This document shows positions 40,774-47,459 of a stretch of 64,000 bases of DNA, one piece after another. Within the stretch, counting starts at the first letter, position 1, and each line of letters opens with the position of its first letter. A program made the translations under genes and the position numbers. This DNA is from an uncultured Eubacteriales bacterium (GTDB taxonomy: Bacteria > Bacillota > Clostridia > Oscillospirales > CAG-272): positions 7,954 to 71,953 of the forward strand of contig CAKROZ010000010.1 of assembly GCA_934373635.1 (NCBI GenBank). The letters run 5' to 3'. The notes below the pieces were generated by a model, which did not search any database, was not told the origin of the DNA, and saw only the letters and a list, made by a program, of their open reading frames with translations.

Positions 40774-41109
40774 AATTCTCCGCCGTAGGGCGAAGTCCCT
40801 GCGACGGAGAATTTTCTACCCCACGGGTGAGAACCTCGAGGCGTTCCTCGGAACGCCTGAAATTCGCCATTCCGACATTCCGTCTGCGCTCCTTCGCTTC
40901 CGCGAATTTCTTGCAGTGTTCGAATCCTGTCGGGTAGGCCAAATTCTCCGCCGTAGGGCGAAGTCCCTGCGACGGAGAATTTTCTACCCCACGGGTGAGA
41001 ACCTCGAGGCGTTCCTCGGAACGCCTGAAATTCGCCGTTCCGACATTCCGTCTGCGCTCCTTCGCTTCCGCGAATTTCTTGCAGTGTTCGAATCCTGTCG
41101 GGTAGGCCA
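40750..41109 (+). repeat. Two tandem 168-base units, each bounded by the tRNA-Arg 3' end
   Basis: The last 24 bases of tRNA-Arg (GTTCGAATCC...GGCCA, 40750-40773) recur at 40918-40941 and 41086-41109. The material between copies is the same twice with one visible difference (GCCATTCC versus GCCGTTCC), so the period is 168. Each unit contains a long hairpin (TTCTCCGcCGtAGGG pairing with CCCTgCGaCGGAGAA) and a second one (AGGCGTTCC/GGAACGCCT). The repeats lack the 5' half of the tRNA, so they are not tRNA genes. There is no protein gene in the units. Confidence 0.93.
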
Positions 41110-41112
41110 AAG

Positions 41113-41137
41113 AAAAGCACCCGCCGGGTGCTTTTTT
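41113..41137 (+). terminator. Terminator of the tRNA-Arg transcript
   Basis: AAAAGCACCC and GGGTGCTTTT around GCC, followed by T's, directly after the third copy of the tRNA 3' end. Confidence 0.93.
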
Positions 41138-41247
41138 CAATGATAAAAACCGTCGCGGGAAGGTCGAGATGTCCCGCACGTGAAACGCCTGCGGGCGTGA
41201 TAAATACTTCCCGATGCAACCGTTCGGGAAGGATCGGAGGAAATTTT

Positions 41248-42051
41248 ATGAAACAAACGACGCAAAAGGTCGCCTTGGTCACGGGGGCATCGAGCGGGAT
41301 CGGACTGGCTACGGCACGGGCGCTCGCGGCGGAGGGCTACACCGTTTACGGGATCTCCCGTCATATCAAAGAGGGCGAGCCCTTCCGTGCGCTCTCCTGC
41401 GACGTCACCGACCGCGAGGCGGTCTCGGCGTGCGTCCTCCGCGTCGTGCGGGAGGCGGGACGCATCGATCTTTTGGTCAATTCGGCAGGGATGGGCATCT
41501 CGGGCAGTGTCGAAAACACACCCGCAGAAAGCATGGAGCGGATCTTCCGCGTCAACGTATTCGGCACGGATACGGTATGTCGGGCGGTTCTTCCCGTCAT
41601 GCGGGCGCGGGGCGACGGATGCATCGTCAATCTCGGCAGTATCGCGGGCGAGCTACCGATCCCTTTCCAGACCTTTTACAGTGCGACGAAGAGCGCCATC
41701 GGAAGCTATTCCCGCGCGCTCGCGATGGAGGTGAAGCCCTTCGGCGTGCGCGTCTCTTGCGTGCTTCCAGGGGACACCCGCACGGGCTTTACGGCGGCAC
41801 GGGTGAAAAATCCCGCAGACGATGAAAGCTACGGCGAGCGGATCGCGCGCAGTGTCAGCCGCATGGAGCATGACGAAACGCACGGCATGAGTGCCGAGGC
41901 GGTAGCGCGCGTCATCCTCAAAACGGCAAAGCGAAAGCGCCCCGCACCGACGGTGGCGGCGGGAACAACTTACCGTTTTCTTCTCATCCTTTCAAAGTTT
42001 CTGCCGCGACGTTTGGTCGACGCGATCCTCTGTCGGATGTACGCAAAGTAA
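41248..42051 (+). CDS. Short-chain dehydrogenase/reductase (SDR)
   Basis: 267 residues of classical SDR. T-G-A-S-S-G-I-G is at residues 12-19, C-D-V-T near 50, N-S-A-G near 85 and the active site S-I-A-G-E with Y-S-A-T-K near 145-149. The C-terminal 30 residues are hydrophobic (Y-R-F-L-L-I-L-S-K-F-L-P-R-R-L-V), as in the SDR at 9578, suggesting membrane association. The start at 41248 has GGAGG 7 bases upstream; earlier in-frame ATGs lie in the tRNA terminator. The substrate is unknown. It is transcribed alone and ends in a strong terminator. Confidence 0.9.
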   Translation: MKQTTQKVALVTGASSGIGLATARALAAEGYTVYGISRHIKEGEPFRALSCDVTDREAVSACVLRVVREAGRIDLLVNSAGMGISGSVENTPAESMERIFRVNVFGTDTVCRAVLPVMRARGDGCIVNLGSIAGELPIPFQTFYSATKSAIGSYSRALAMEVKPFGVRVSCVLPGDTRTGFTAARVKNPADDESYGERIARSVSRMEHDETHGMSAEAVARVILKTAKRKRPAPTVAAGTTYRFLLILSKFLPRRLVDAILCRMYAK

Positions 42052-42060
42052 CTTTATGTT

Positions 42061-42113
42061 TACAAAAACGAGGCATTTTTCTTGTGGGAGCGAGAAAAAT
42101 GCCTCGTTTTGTA
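42061..42113. terminator. Long bidirectional terminator hairpin
   Basis: TACAAAAACGAGGCATTTTTC pairs almost completely with GAGAAAAATGCCTCGTTTTGTA around a short loop. It sits between the convergent SDR and the TrpR-HisZ fusion gene. Confidence 0.9.
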
Positions 42114-42140
42114 AATTACGAATTAAGAATTAAGAATTAT
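42113..42140. repeat. AATTAAGAATT-type short repeat (also at 23450-23475)
   Basis: ATTACGAATTAAGAATTAAG followed by AATTATATG closely resembles AATTAAGAATTATGAATTATG at 23450-23475. Both copies sit at gene ends and are AT-rich islands in GC-rich DNA. Confidence 0.6.
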
Positions 42141-42200
42141 ATGAAATGCAAGCGGCGAAGCGGGCGGAGTCGCAAACAGGTCGTCTATCGATCGTTGTCG

Positions 42201-43328
42201 TTACATTCTCTTCCCTATGTTGTCAAGATAGACTGCGAAGCCTACGGCGCCGCCGGTGTGTCCGTGACGGCGGACAAGGGTATCGTAGCGCCCGCCGCGA
42301 AGCACCTCACCCGCGCGTCCCGCACGTCCGACGAAGAAAAAGCCGTCGTAATAATCCATGCTCGGGGCGAGGGTGAAGTCGATGCTCGCGCGCTCCTTCG
42401 CGATGTCGCCGAGGGCGTCGCGCAGATCCTTTGCCGCGGCGATCTCCGCCTCGCTCCTTGCGACCTCGAGAAGATAGGAGAGCCCCTCCTTCGCGGGACG
42501 CTTTTCCGTCAGATAGGCGGAAAGCGCGGCAGCGGTCTTTTCCTCCTCCCCGCGTGCGAGCAGGAATTCGTAAAGTCCCGCGGGAGTTGTGCGAAGCAGG
42601 GTGTAAAGCTCTCTGCGATAGGCGCCATAGATCCCGTAGCGGTCAAAGAGGGCGTCGGAATAGGCGAGAGGCATGACGATGAGCTCACATTTCGCAAACA
42701 GGCTCATGAGCGCCTCCGACGCGAGCGTGAGGACCTCCCGCTCCTCTTCCCCCGTAATGTTCCCGATACATTCCACGCCCGCCTGCGAGATGCGGCGGTA
42801 AAGCCTCCGCCTTTCGTCCGGGCGGAGAATGTTCTCGTAATAGCAATATTTATGTGTGCCTGGGTCGGTCGAGATCTCATCGATCAGAGAGAGGGTGACG
42901 TCACCGAACGCCTCCTTCGCCATGCTCTCGGGAAAGACAGAGCGGGCAAAGCGGAGATAACCCCGCGACTCAAAGCGCGCCATCAGCGAATACGCCGCCC
43001 GTTCCGAGGGGAGAAGGGGCATGTTGCCGTTTTCTCTCACGGTACGAAAAGAAGGGGCGCCGAGACGGGAAAGCGCCGTGCGATAGCCGCCCTCGGCGCC
43101 CGAGAGCGCCTTGGAGACGCGGCTGATGGTCGCTGTGGACGCGCCCGTGCGCTCAACGATGTCGTGATAATTCGCGCCGCGGTCGAGCAGGCGCGCGACC
43201 TCAAGGCGGGAGGAAAACTCGGTGAGTTCCTTCGCCGTACAGAGATCGGCGAAAAACGCTTTACATTCTTCGGGCGTTTTGAGAGAAAGAACGGCTTCAT
43301 ACAGTGCCGCAAACTGCGTGTCGGTCAT
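42201..43328 (-). CDS. Fusion of a TrpR/YerC-like DNA-binding domain to a HisZ-like domain
   Basis: 375 residues from the ATG at 43328 (GAGGT 8 bases upstream). Residues 1-90 match YerC/YecD-type TrpR-family proteins: L-C-T-A-K-E-L-T-E-F-S-S-R-L-E-V-A near 29-45 and helix-turn-helix G-A-N-Y-H-D-I-V-E-R-T-G-A-S-T-A-T-I-S-R at 51-70. Residues 103-375 match the histidyl-tRNA-synthetase-like regulatory subunit HisZ: Y-C-Y-Y-E-N-I-L-R-P near 162, I-S-Q-A-G-V-E-C-I-G-N near 180, M-D-Y-Y-D-G near 325 and G-G-R-Y-D-T-L with G-F-A-V-Y-L-D at the end. The R-P-D-M-T-type strand is missing. No HisG is nearby. I infer a histidine-sensing repressor. Confidence 0.88.
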   Translation of the reverse strand: MTDTQFAALYEAVLSLKTPEECKAFFADLCTAKELTEFSSRLEVARLLDRGANYHDIVERTGASTATISRVSKALSGAEGGYRTALSRLGAPSFRTVRENGNMPLLPSERAAYSLMARFESRGYLRFARSVFPESMAKEAFGDVTLSLIDEISTDPGTHKYCYYENILRPDERRRLYRRISQAGVECIGNITGEEEREVLTLASEALMSLFAKCELIVMPLAYSDALFDRYGIYGAYRRELYTLLRTTPAGLYEFLLARGEEEKTAAALSAYLTEKRPAKEGLSYLLEVARSEAEIAAAKDLRDALGDIAKERASIDFTLAPSMDYYDGFFFVGRAGRAGEVLRGGRYDTLVRRHGHTGGAVGFAVYLDNIGKRM

Positions 43329-43360
43329 ACGATGCACCTCGGATCTCGATAGCTATTTAC

Positions 43361-43389
43361 AGTATAGCACTTTATTCCGATAAAGTCAA
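43361..43389 (-). promoter_or_regulatory. Promoter with palindromic operator for the TrpR-HisZ gene
   Basis: Minus strand TTGACT (43384-43389), 17 bases, TATACT (43361-43366). The perfect dyad ACTTTAT-TCCG-ATAAAGT (43369-43386) fills the spacer and covers half of the -35 box, a classic repressor position. Confidence 0.8.
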
Positions 43390-43424
43390 CAGAAAAAACG
43401 GACCTTTCGCATCCCCTCTTCGGT

Positions 43425-43591
43425 TGGAAGTACCGTTTTTTATACTCGTCCAAATTGAGCCAAAGAGCGGGGCGAATGCCAAGCGCGACGTCCACATAGC
43501 TATAGTTGCTGTAGAAGTCGGAGCCGGAGCCGCCCAAATCGACGAAGCGCCCGCGAACAGAATTGTCTGCGACGAACGGTGAGCGCAACCA
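43425..43591 (-). pseudogene. C-terminal remnant of a DUF6273-type protein
   Basis: The minus-strand frame reads W-L-R-S-P-F-V-A-D-N-S, then Y-S-N-Y-S-Y-V-D-V-A-L-G-I-R-P-A-L-W-L-N-L-D, the usual end of DUF6273-like domains found in gut Firmicutes surface and lectin-like proteins. A TGA stands directly before the first Trp codon and the region upstream is in other frames, so only the last 50 or so residues survive. The remainder of 43592-43763 holds no gene, apart from a GC-rich hairpin with a following T-run near 43718-43752 that can terminate the minus-strand operon. Confidence 0.65.
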
Positions 43592-43763
43592 TCAGGAACC
43601 GGCATAACGCCCTGAATCATTCGTGCTCAGCCCTCTTGCCAAGGCGTAGGCGGTGTCTTAGAATGTGCAGTTCAGATATGCGCGAATCGCAGATTCCTTA
43701 TAGTGAATGGGATAAAAGCCCCCGCCGTGCGCGGAAGGGGCGGGCGGTGAGAGCGCTTTCTTC

Positions 43764-44537
43764 CTATTTTCGGGGCTCTTCCGTCGGTTCGTCGGTGGGG
43801 CGGTAGAGGTAGGCTCTGCCTTCTTTTCCGTCGCGGGTCAGGACGCCGAGCGTCGTCAGCAGGGTGATGCCGAGGGAGGCATAGCGTAGCTTGATCCCCG
43901 CCGCCTTCGCATAGGCGCGCACGGTGAAGGGCGCTTGCAGGTTCTTCGGCAGAAAGGCGTCCGCATAGGTCGCGGGGGTCGTGAGGGTCACGAGGTGTGC
44001 GAGGCGGGTCGGGATGCGCTCGACGCGCTCGGTCCTCCTGCGGGTGCGAGTGGTAAGTTTTCTGTATTCCTCGACATCGAAGAAGGCGAGGGTGACGGTG
44101 AGATTCGGATGCGGGAGCAGGCTTTTCAGCTTGTAAAGCTCCCAAAATACATCGTATACTTTACATTTTTTCGGGCTTTTGCGTCCTTTGCCGATCTCTC
44201 CGCTCTCGGGGTCGATGGTATGCAGGATCTTTTCCTGCGGGAGAGGATAGACGACGGTAACGCGGTATTCTTCGAGGAATTTCCCGAGCTTCGGCACAAG
44301 ATGCTCGAAGGAGCGGGTCTGGATCTCGACGATCTCCTCCCCTCTTTTGATATCCGCGACGTAGCCGAGACAGGGGATCTCGTGACAGGTATCGTCGGGT
44401 TCCCACGTATATTTGAGCATACGGTGAAGCGTCTTTTCCCCGAGGGTGCCGATGCCGCCGTCCCGCGCGGGGAGAGCGGAAAGGCAGAACAGGCGCGCCG
44501 CGGCGAAGGACTCGCGCAGCGCTTCCTCACCCTTCAT
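43764..44537 (-). CDS. Conserved protein of unknown function with possible nuclease-like core
   Basis: 257 residues from the ATG at 44537. Residues 8-110 are mixed alpha/beta and contain G-Y-V-A-D-I-K-R-G-E-E-I-V-E-I-Q-T near 57-73. An acidic residue, a short gap and E-x-Q/K is reminiscent of PD-(D/E)XK folds, but the exact active-site set is not certain. The last 70 residues (S-V-R-A-Y-A-K-A-A-G-I-K, L-G-V-L-T-R-D-G-K) look like a winged helix. Last gene of the minus-strand operon, overlapping the YbaK paralogue by 11 bases. I do not assign a function. Confidence 0.7.
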   Translation of the reverse strand: MKGEEALRESFAAARLFCLSALPARDGGIGTLGEKTLHRMLKYTWEPDDTCHEIPCLGYVADIKRGEEIVEIQTRSFEHLVPKLGKFLEEYRVTVVYPLPQEKILHTIDPESGEIGKGRKSPKKCKVYDVFWELYKLKSLLPHPNLTVTLAFFDVEEYRKLTTRTRRRTERVERIPTRLAHLVTLTTPATYADAFLPKNLQAPFTVRAYAKAAGIKLRYASLGITLLTTLGVLTRDGKEGRAYLYRPTDEPTEEPRK

Positions 44538-45000
44538 CGGTATGTGTGACGTCGACATAGCCGACGGCGCCCGAGGCGCGCTCCAGCTCGGGCAGGGTCA
44601 GAGCGACTGCGCTCGCGGGAGTGCCCGCGGCGGGATAGACGGTATCCATGCCGCAAAGAGAGCGGTCGAGATACACGCTGACGCCCGCGGGCAGAGCGAA
44701 GGGGCAGACGCCGCCGACGCGGTGCCCCGTCAGGGGCTCGACCTCTTCGGCAGAGAGCATCCTCGCCTTGGTGCCGAAGGTCGTCTTATACTTTTTGTTA
44801 TCGATCTTTGCGTCCCCCGCCATGACGACCAAAAGCACGCCGTCACCGCGATGGAAGGAGAGCGTCTTCGCGATACGGTGCTCCTCGGTGCCGAGCGCTT
44901 CCGCCGCCTCGTGCACGGTGGCGGAGGAGCGGTCAAACTCGCGGATGCGTCCGTCGAGTCCGAAGGCGGAGAGCGCCTCTCTCACGTGAGAAAGGCTCAT
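44527..45000 (-). CDS. YbaK/EbsC-family aminoacyl-tRNA deacylase paralogue
   Basis: 157 residues from the ATG at 45000, which overlaps the flavoprotein stop by ATGA. R-I-A-K-T-L-S-F near residues 42-49, K-Y-K-T-T-F-G near 71-77 and V-G-G-V-C-P-F near 96-102 (the loop corresponding to G-G-C-S-P in YbaK) place it in the family. It differs clearly from the copy at 11388. Such diverged members edit other mischarged tRNAs (ProX/YeaK-like). Its place inside a flavoprotein operon is unexplained. Confidence 0.85.
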   Translation of the reverse strand: MSLSHVREALSAFGLDGRIREFDRSSATVHEAAEALGTEEHRIAKTLSFHRGDGVLLVVMAGDAKIDNKKYKTTFGTKARMLSAEEVEPLTGHRVGGVCPFALPAGVSVYLDRSLCGMDTVYPAAGTPASAVALTLPELERASGAVGYVDVTHTDEG

Positions 45001-46409
45001 GCCTCCGTCTCCTTTTCCATGAGCTTTCTGCCCATGATAACGCCCATGACGGACGCCATCATCAAGCCGCGCGTCCATCCCGAGGAGTCGCCGAGGCAAT
45101 GCAGACCGCGGACGCTCGTCGTGAAGTTTTCATCCATTTTGACGCGGTTGGAGTAGAATTTCAGCTCGGGAGAATAGAGCAGCGTCTCATACGAGGCGAA
45201 GCCCGGAACGACGTGATCGACCGCCTTGATAAAGTTGATGATGTTCATCATGGCGCGATAAGGCATTGCCGCCGTGATGTCTCCCGCCTCCGCATCGGGG
45301 AGGGTGGGACGGACGTTCGACTCGGCAAGCTCCTTCGGCCACGTGCGCTTTCCGTCGAGAATATCGCCGAAGCGCTGAACGAGGATATGCCCCGCGCCGA
45401 GCATGTTCGTCAGCTCTCCGACCTTCTGCGCGTACTCGATCGGCTGATTGAAGGGGGTGGAGAAGTTGTGCGAGACGAGGATCGCAAGGTTGGTATTGCT
45501 GCTCTTCAGATCTTTATAGGAATGTCCGTTGACAACGGCGAGCCCGTGGTCGTAGTTTTCCTGACTGACAAAACCGCCGGGGTTCTGACAGAAGGTGCGG
45601 ACCTTGTTCTTGAAGGGGGCGGGATGCCCGACGAGCTTCGACTCATAGAGGACGGTATTGATCTTCTCCATGATCTCGTTGCGCACCTCGACGCGCACGC
45701 CGATGTCGACGGTGCCCGGCTGATGGGCGATGTGATGCTCGGCACAGAGTTTCTCGAGCCATTCCGCGCCGCGTCTGCCCGTGGCGACGATGACCTCCTC
45801 CGCCTCGATGTGTTCTTCCCCGTCCTTCGTGGCGATCACGATGCCGTGGCAGACCTCGTTCTCGGTAATCAGAAGGTCGCGGCACTCGGTGTCGAAGAGG
45901 ATCTCGACCCCGCCTTTCAGGAGGTACTGCTCGATGGCGTAATAGATCTCCTGCGCCTTCTCCGTGCCGAGGTGACGGATCGGGCAATCGACGAGCTTAA
46001 GCCCCGCCTTGATGGCATTGCGGCGGATCTCCTTCTTCTCTTCCTCATGCTCGAGTCCCTCGATGTGGGTATCGGCGCCGAATTCGAGATAGATGGAATC
46101 GGTATAATCGATCATTTCCTTCGCATAGTCCGCGCCGATCAGGTTCGGCAGATCGCCGCCGACCTCCTCGCAGAGGGAGAGCTTTCCGTCCGAGAACGCG
46201 CCCGCGCCCGAAAAGCCCGTGGTGATATGGCAGGGCTTGCAATTCATGCATTTTTTGGTCTTGGCTTTGGGGCAGACGCGCTTTTCGATCGCCTTTCCCT
46301 TTTCAACGATCAGGATCTTCTTTTTTGTTCCGCGACGGAGCATTTCGATGGCGGTAAAGATGCCGGCAGGTCCGGCACCGACGATCACGATATCATAGGT
46401 GTGTTTCAT
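44997..46409 (-). CDS. COG2509-type FAD-dependent dehydrogenase with cysteine cluster
   Basis: 470 residues. The FAD motif I-V-I-V-G-A-G-P-A-G-I-F-T-A lies at residues 7-20. Four cysteines (C-P-K-A-K-T-K-K-C-M-N-C-K-P-C) follow at about 46-60, right before the family's G-F-S-G-A-G-A-F-S-D-G-K-L. V-A-T-G-R-R-G near 215 and a C-terminal G-D-S-S-G-W-T-R-G near 442 complete the pattern. The Cys spacing could hold an Fe-S cluster or zinc. It is a relative of the protein at 37990, which lacks these cysteines. Encoded 39 bases behind the PqqD-like gene and overlapping the YbaK paralogue. Confidence 0.88.
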   Translation of the reverse strand: MKHTYDIVIVGAGPAGIFTAIEMLRRGTKKKILIVEKGKAIEKRVCPKAKTKKCMNCKPCHITTGFSGAGAFSDGKLSLCEEVGGDLPNLIGADYAKEMIDYTDSIYLEFGADTHIEGLEHEEEKKEIRRNAIKAGLKLVDCPIRHLGTEKAQEIYYAIEQYLLKGGVEILFDTECRDLLITENEVCHGIVIATKDGEEHIEAEEVIVATGRRGAEWLEKLCAEHHIAHQPGTVDIGVRVEVRNEIMEKINTVLYESKLVGHPAPFKNKVRTFCQNPGGFVSQENYDHGLAVVNGHSYKDLKSSNTNLAILVSHNFSTPFNQPIEYAQKVGELTNMLGAGHILVQRFGDILDGKRTWPKELAESNVRPTLPDAEAGDITAAMPYRAMMNIINFIKAVDHVVPGFASYETLLYSPELKFYSNRVKMDENFTTSVRGLHCLGDSSGWTRGLMMASVMGVIMGRKLMEKETEA

Positions 46410-46448
46410 GGGTTCGGGTCTTCTTCCTTTTTGTTTTTTTGTTGTTTC

Positions 46449-46721
46449 TCAGCCTTCGACGAGGAGTCCCGCGTCTCTTAGCTTTCCGACAAACTCCTTC
46501 GTATCCGAAAGAAGGGTGTCGTAGGGGGCGTCGTAGATCGTCCCGAGGCGATGTGCGACCTCCTCCTCGGTGAGGTCTTCCTTTTGCAGAAGCTCGAAGA
46601 TGTCACGTCCCGCCTCGTTGAGCGAAATCATGGCGCCCTTCTCCCTCGCTTGCTTTCCCACCGCGACGGCAACGCATTTTCCTGCCACGGTGCGAACGAC
46701 GAATCCGTCAATGATCTTCAT
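46449..46721 (-). CDS. PqqD-like peptide-recognition (RRE) protein
   Basis: 90 residues. Three strands (I-I-D-G-F-V-V-R-T-V, K-C-V-A-V-A-V) are followed by I-S-L-N-E-A-G-R-D-I-F-E-L-L near residues 32-45 and a winged-helix-like tail, which is the PqqD/RiPP recognition fold. Such proteins present leader peptides to modifying enzymes. Here it is 39 bases behind the HPr-kinase-like gene, an arrangement known from lasso-peptide and related clusters. However, I see no precursor peptide, cyclase, protease or radical-SAM gene in the window. Confidence 0.85.
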   Translation of the reverse strand: MKIIDGFVVRTVAGKCVAVAVGKQAREKGAMISLNEAGRDIFELLQKEDLTEEEVAHRLGTIYDAPYDTLLSDTKEFVGKLRDAGLLVEG

Positions 46722-46760
46722 GGTTTCTTCCTTTCTCTATCTCTCGATGATAAAATGCTG

Positions 46761-47459
46761 TCATTTGCCCGTGAGGGCGCGTCGGGCGACATGCGCCGCC
46801 TCGGGGTTCATATTACAGGACAGGCGGTAGAGCCTCGCATCCGACAGGATGCGCTCGGTCAGAGTGAGCGTCAGATCTGCCGCCTCGGGATCCTCGGGCA
46901 TGAAGATCTGCCCGAGGAAGGAGAAGAGGGTGGTCGCGGGGACTGTCCTTTCGATCCGATTTTCCTTCCCTCGGGAGAGAAAGACGATCGAGTCGAGGGG
47001 CAGCATCTCGCATCTGCCGTAGTTCTCTTTTCCCCGCCACGGCGTCCCCGCGGCGAAGAGTGTCCCGTCGATGTAACGTAAGATCGGCTTATCGCCGTTT
47101 AGGATATGCACCGAATCGCCGAATTCGGAGAGCCAAAGGCGAAGGTGCGTCGTCTTCCCCGTCCCGCTCTTCGCGGTGAAGGCATAGGCGCGCCCCTCCT
47201 CGGCGAGGACGGCGCCGTGAAAGACGAGCGCGTCGTAATAAGGGAGCTTCCTCGCGATGGCGCGGTAGACGACGGTGCTCTCGAGGCACCCGCGGTTTCG
47301 GATACCCGAGATGCGCGCTTCCTCGGCGAGATCCTCATCGCTTGCCGAAACGGTAAAGAGGGGCTTTTCGTCGGTGAGATAATCCCGACAGAGCTCCGCA
47401 AGGTAGGAATAGCGGTTCTCGATGCCGACGGGAAGGTCGGCGATGCGTATGGTGATCAC
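46761..47459 (-). CDS. HPr-kinase-like protein
   Basis: 232 residues from a GTG at 47459 that overlaps the preceding stop (GTGA) and has GGAGGGG upstream. The region F-H-G-A-V-L-A near 80-86 and Walker A K-S-G-T-G-K-T-T-H at about 97-105 match the C-terminal kinase domain of HprK, as does N-G-D-K-P near 119-123. It lacks the HprK N-terminal domain. Proteins of this form occur beside PqqD-like proteins, where a few phosphorylate peptides. It could act on the PqqD partner, on a peptide or on the leucine-rich protein encoded just before it. Confidence 0.85.
   Translation of the reverse strand: MITIRIADLPVGIENRYSYLAELCRDYLTDEKPLFTVSASDEDLAEEARISGIRNRGCLESTVVYRAIARKLPYYDALVFHGAVLAEEGRAYAFTAKSGTGKTTHLRLWLSEFGDSVHILNGDKPILRYIDGTLFAAGTPWRGKENYGRCEMLPLDSIVFLSRGKENRIERTVPATTLFSFLGQIFMPEDPEAADLTLTLTERILSDARLYRLSCNMNPEAAHVARRALTGK

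Noticed and set aside
40918..41109. Second and third tRNA-Arg genes
   Set aside because: Only the 3' 24 bases of the tRNA are present; the upstream bases do not supply a D arm, an anticodon arm or an acceptor 5' strand.
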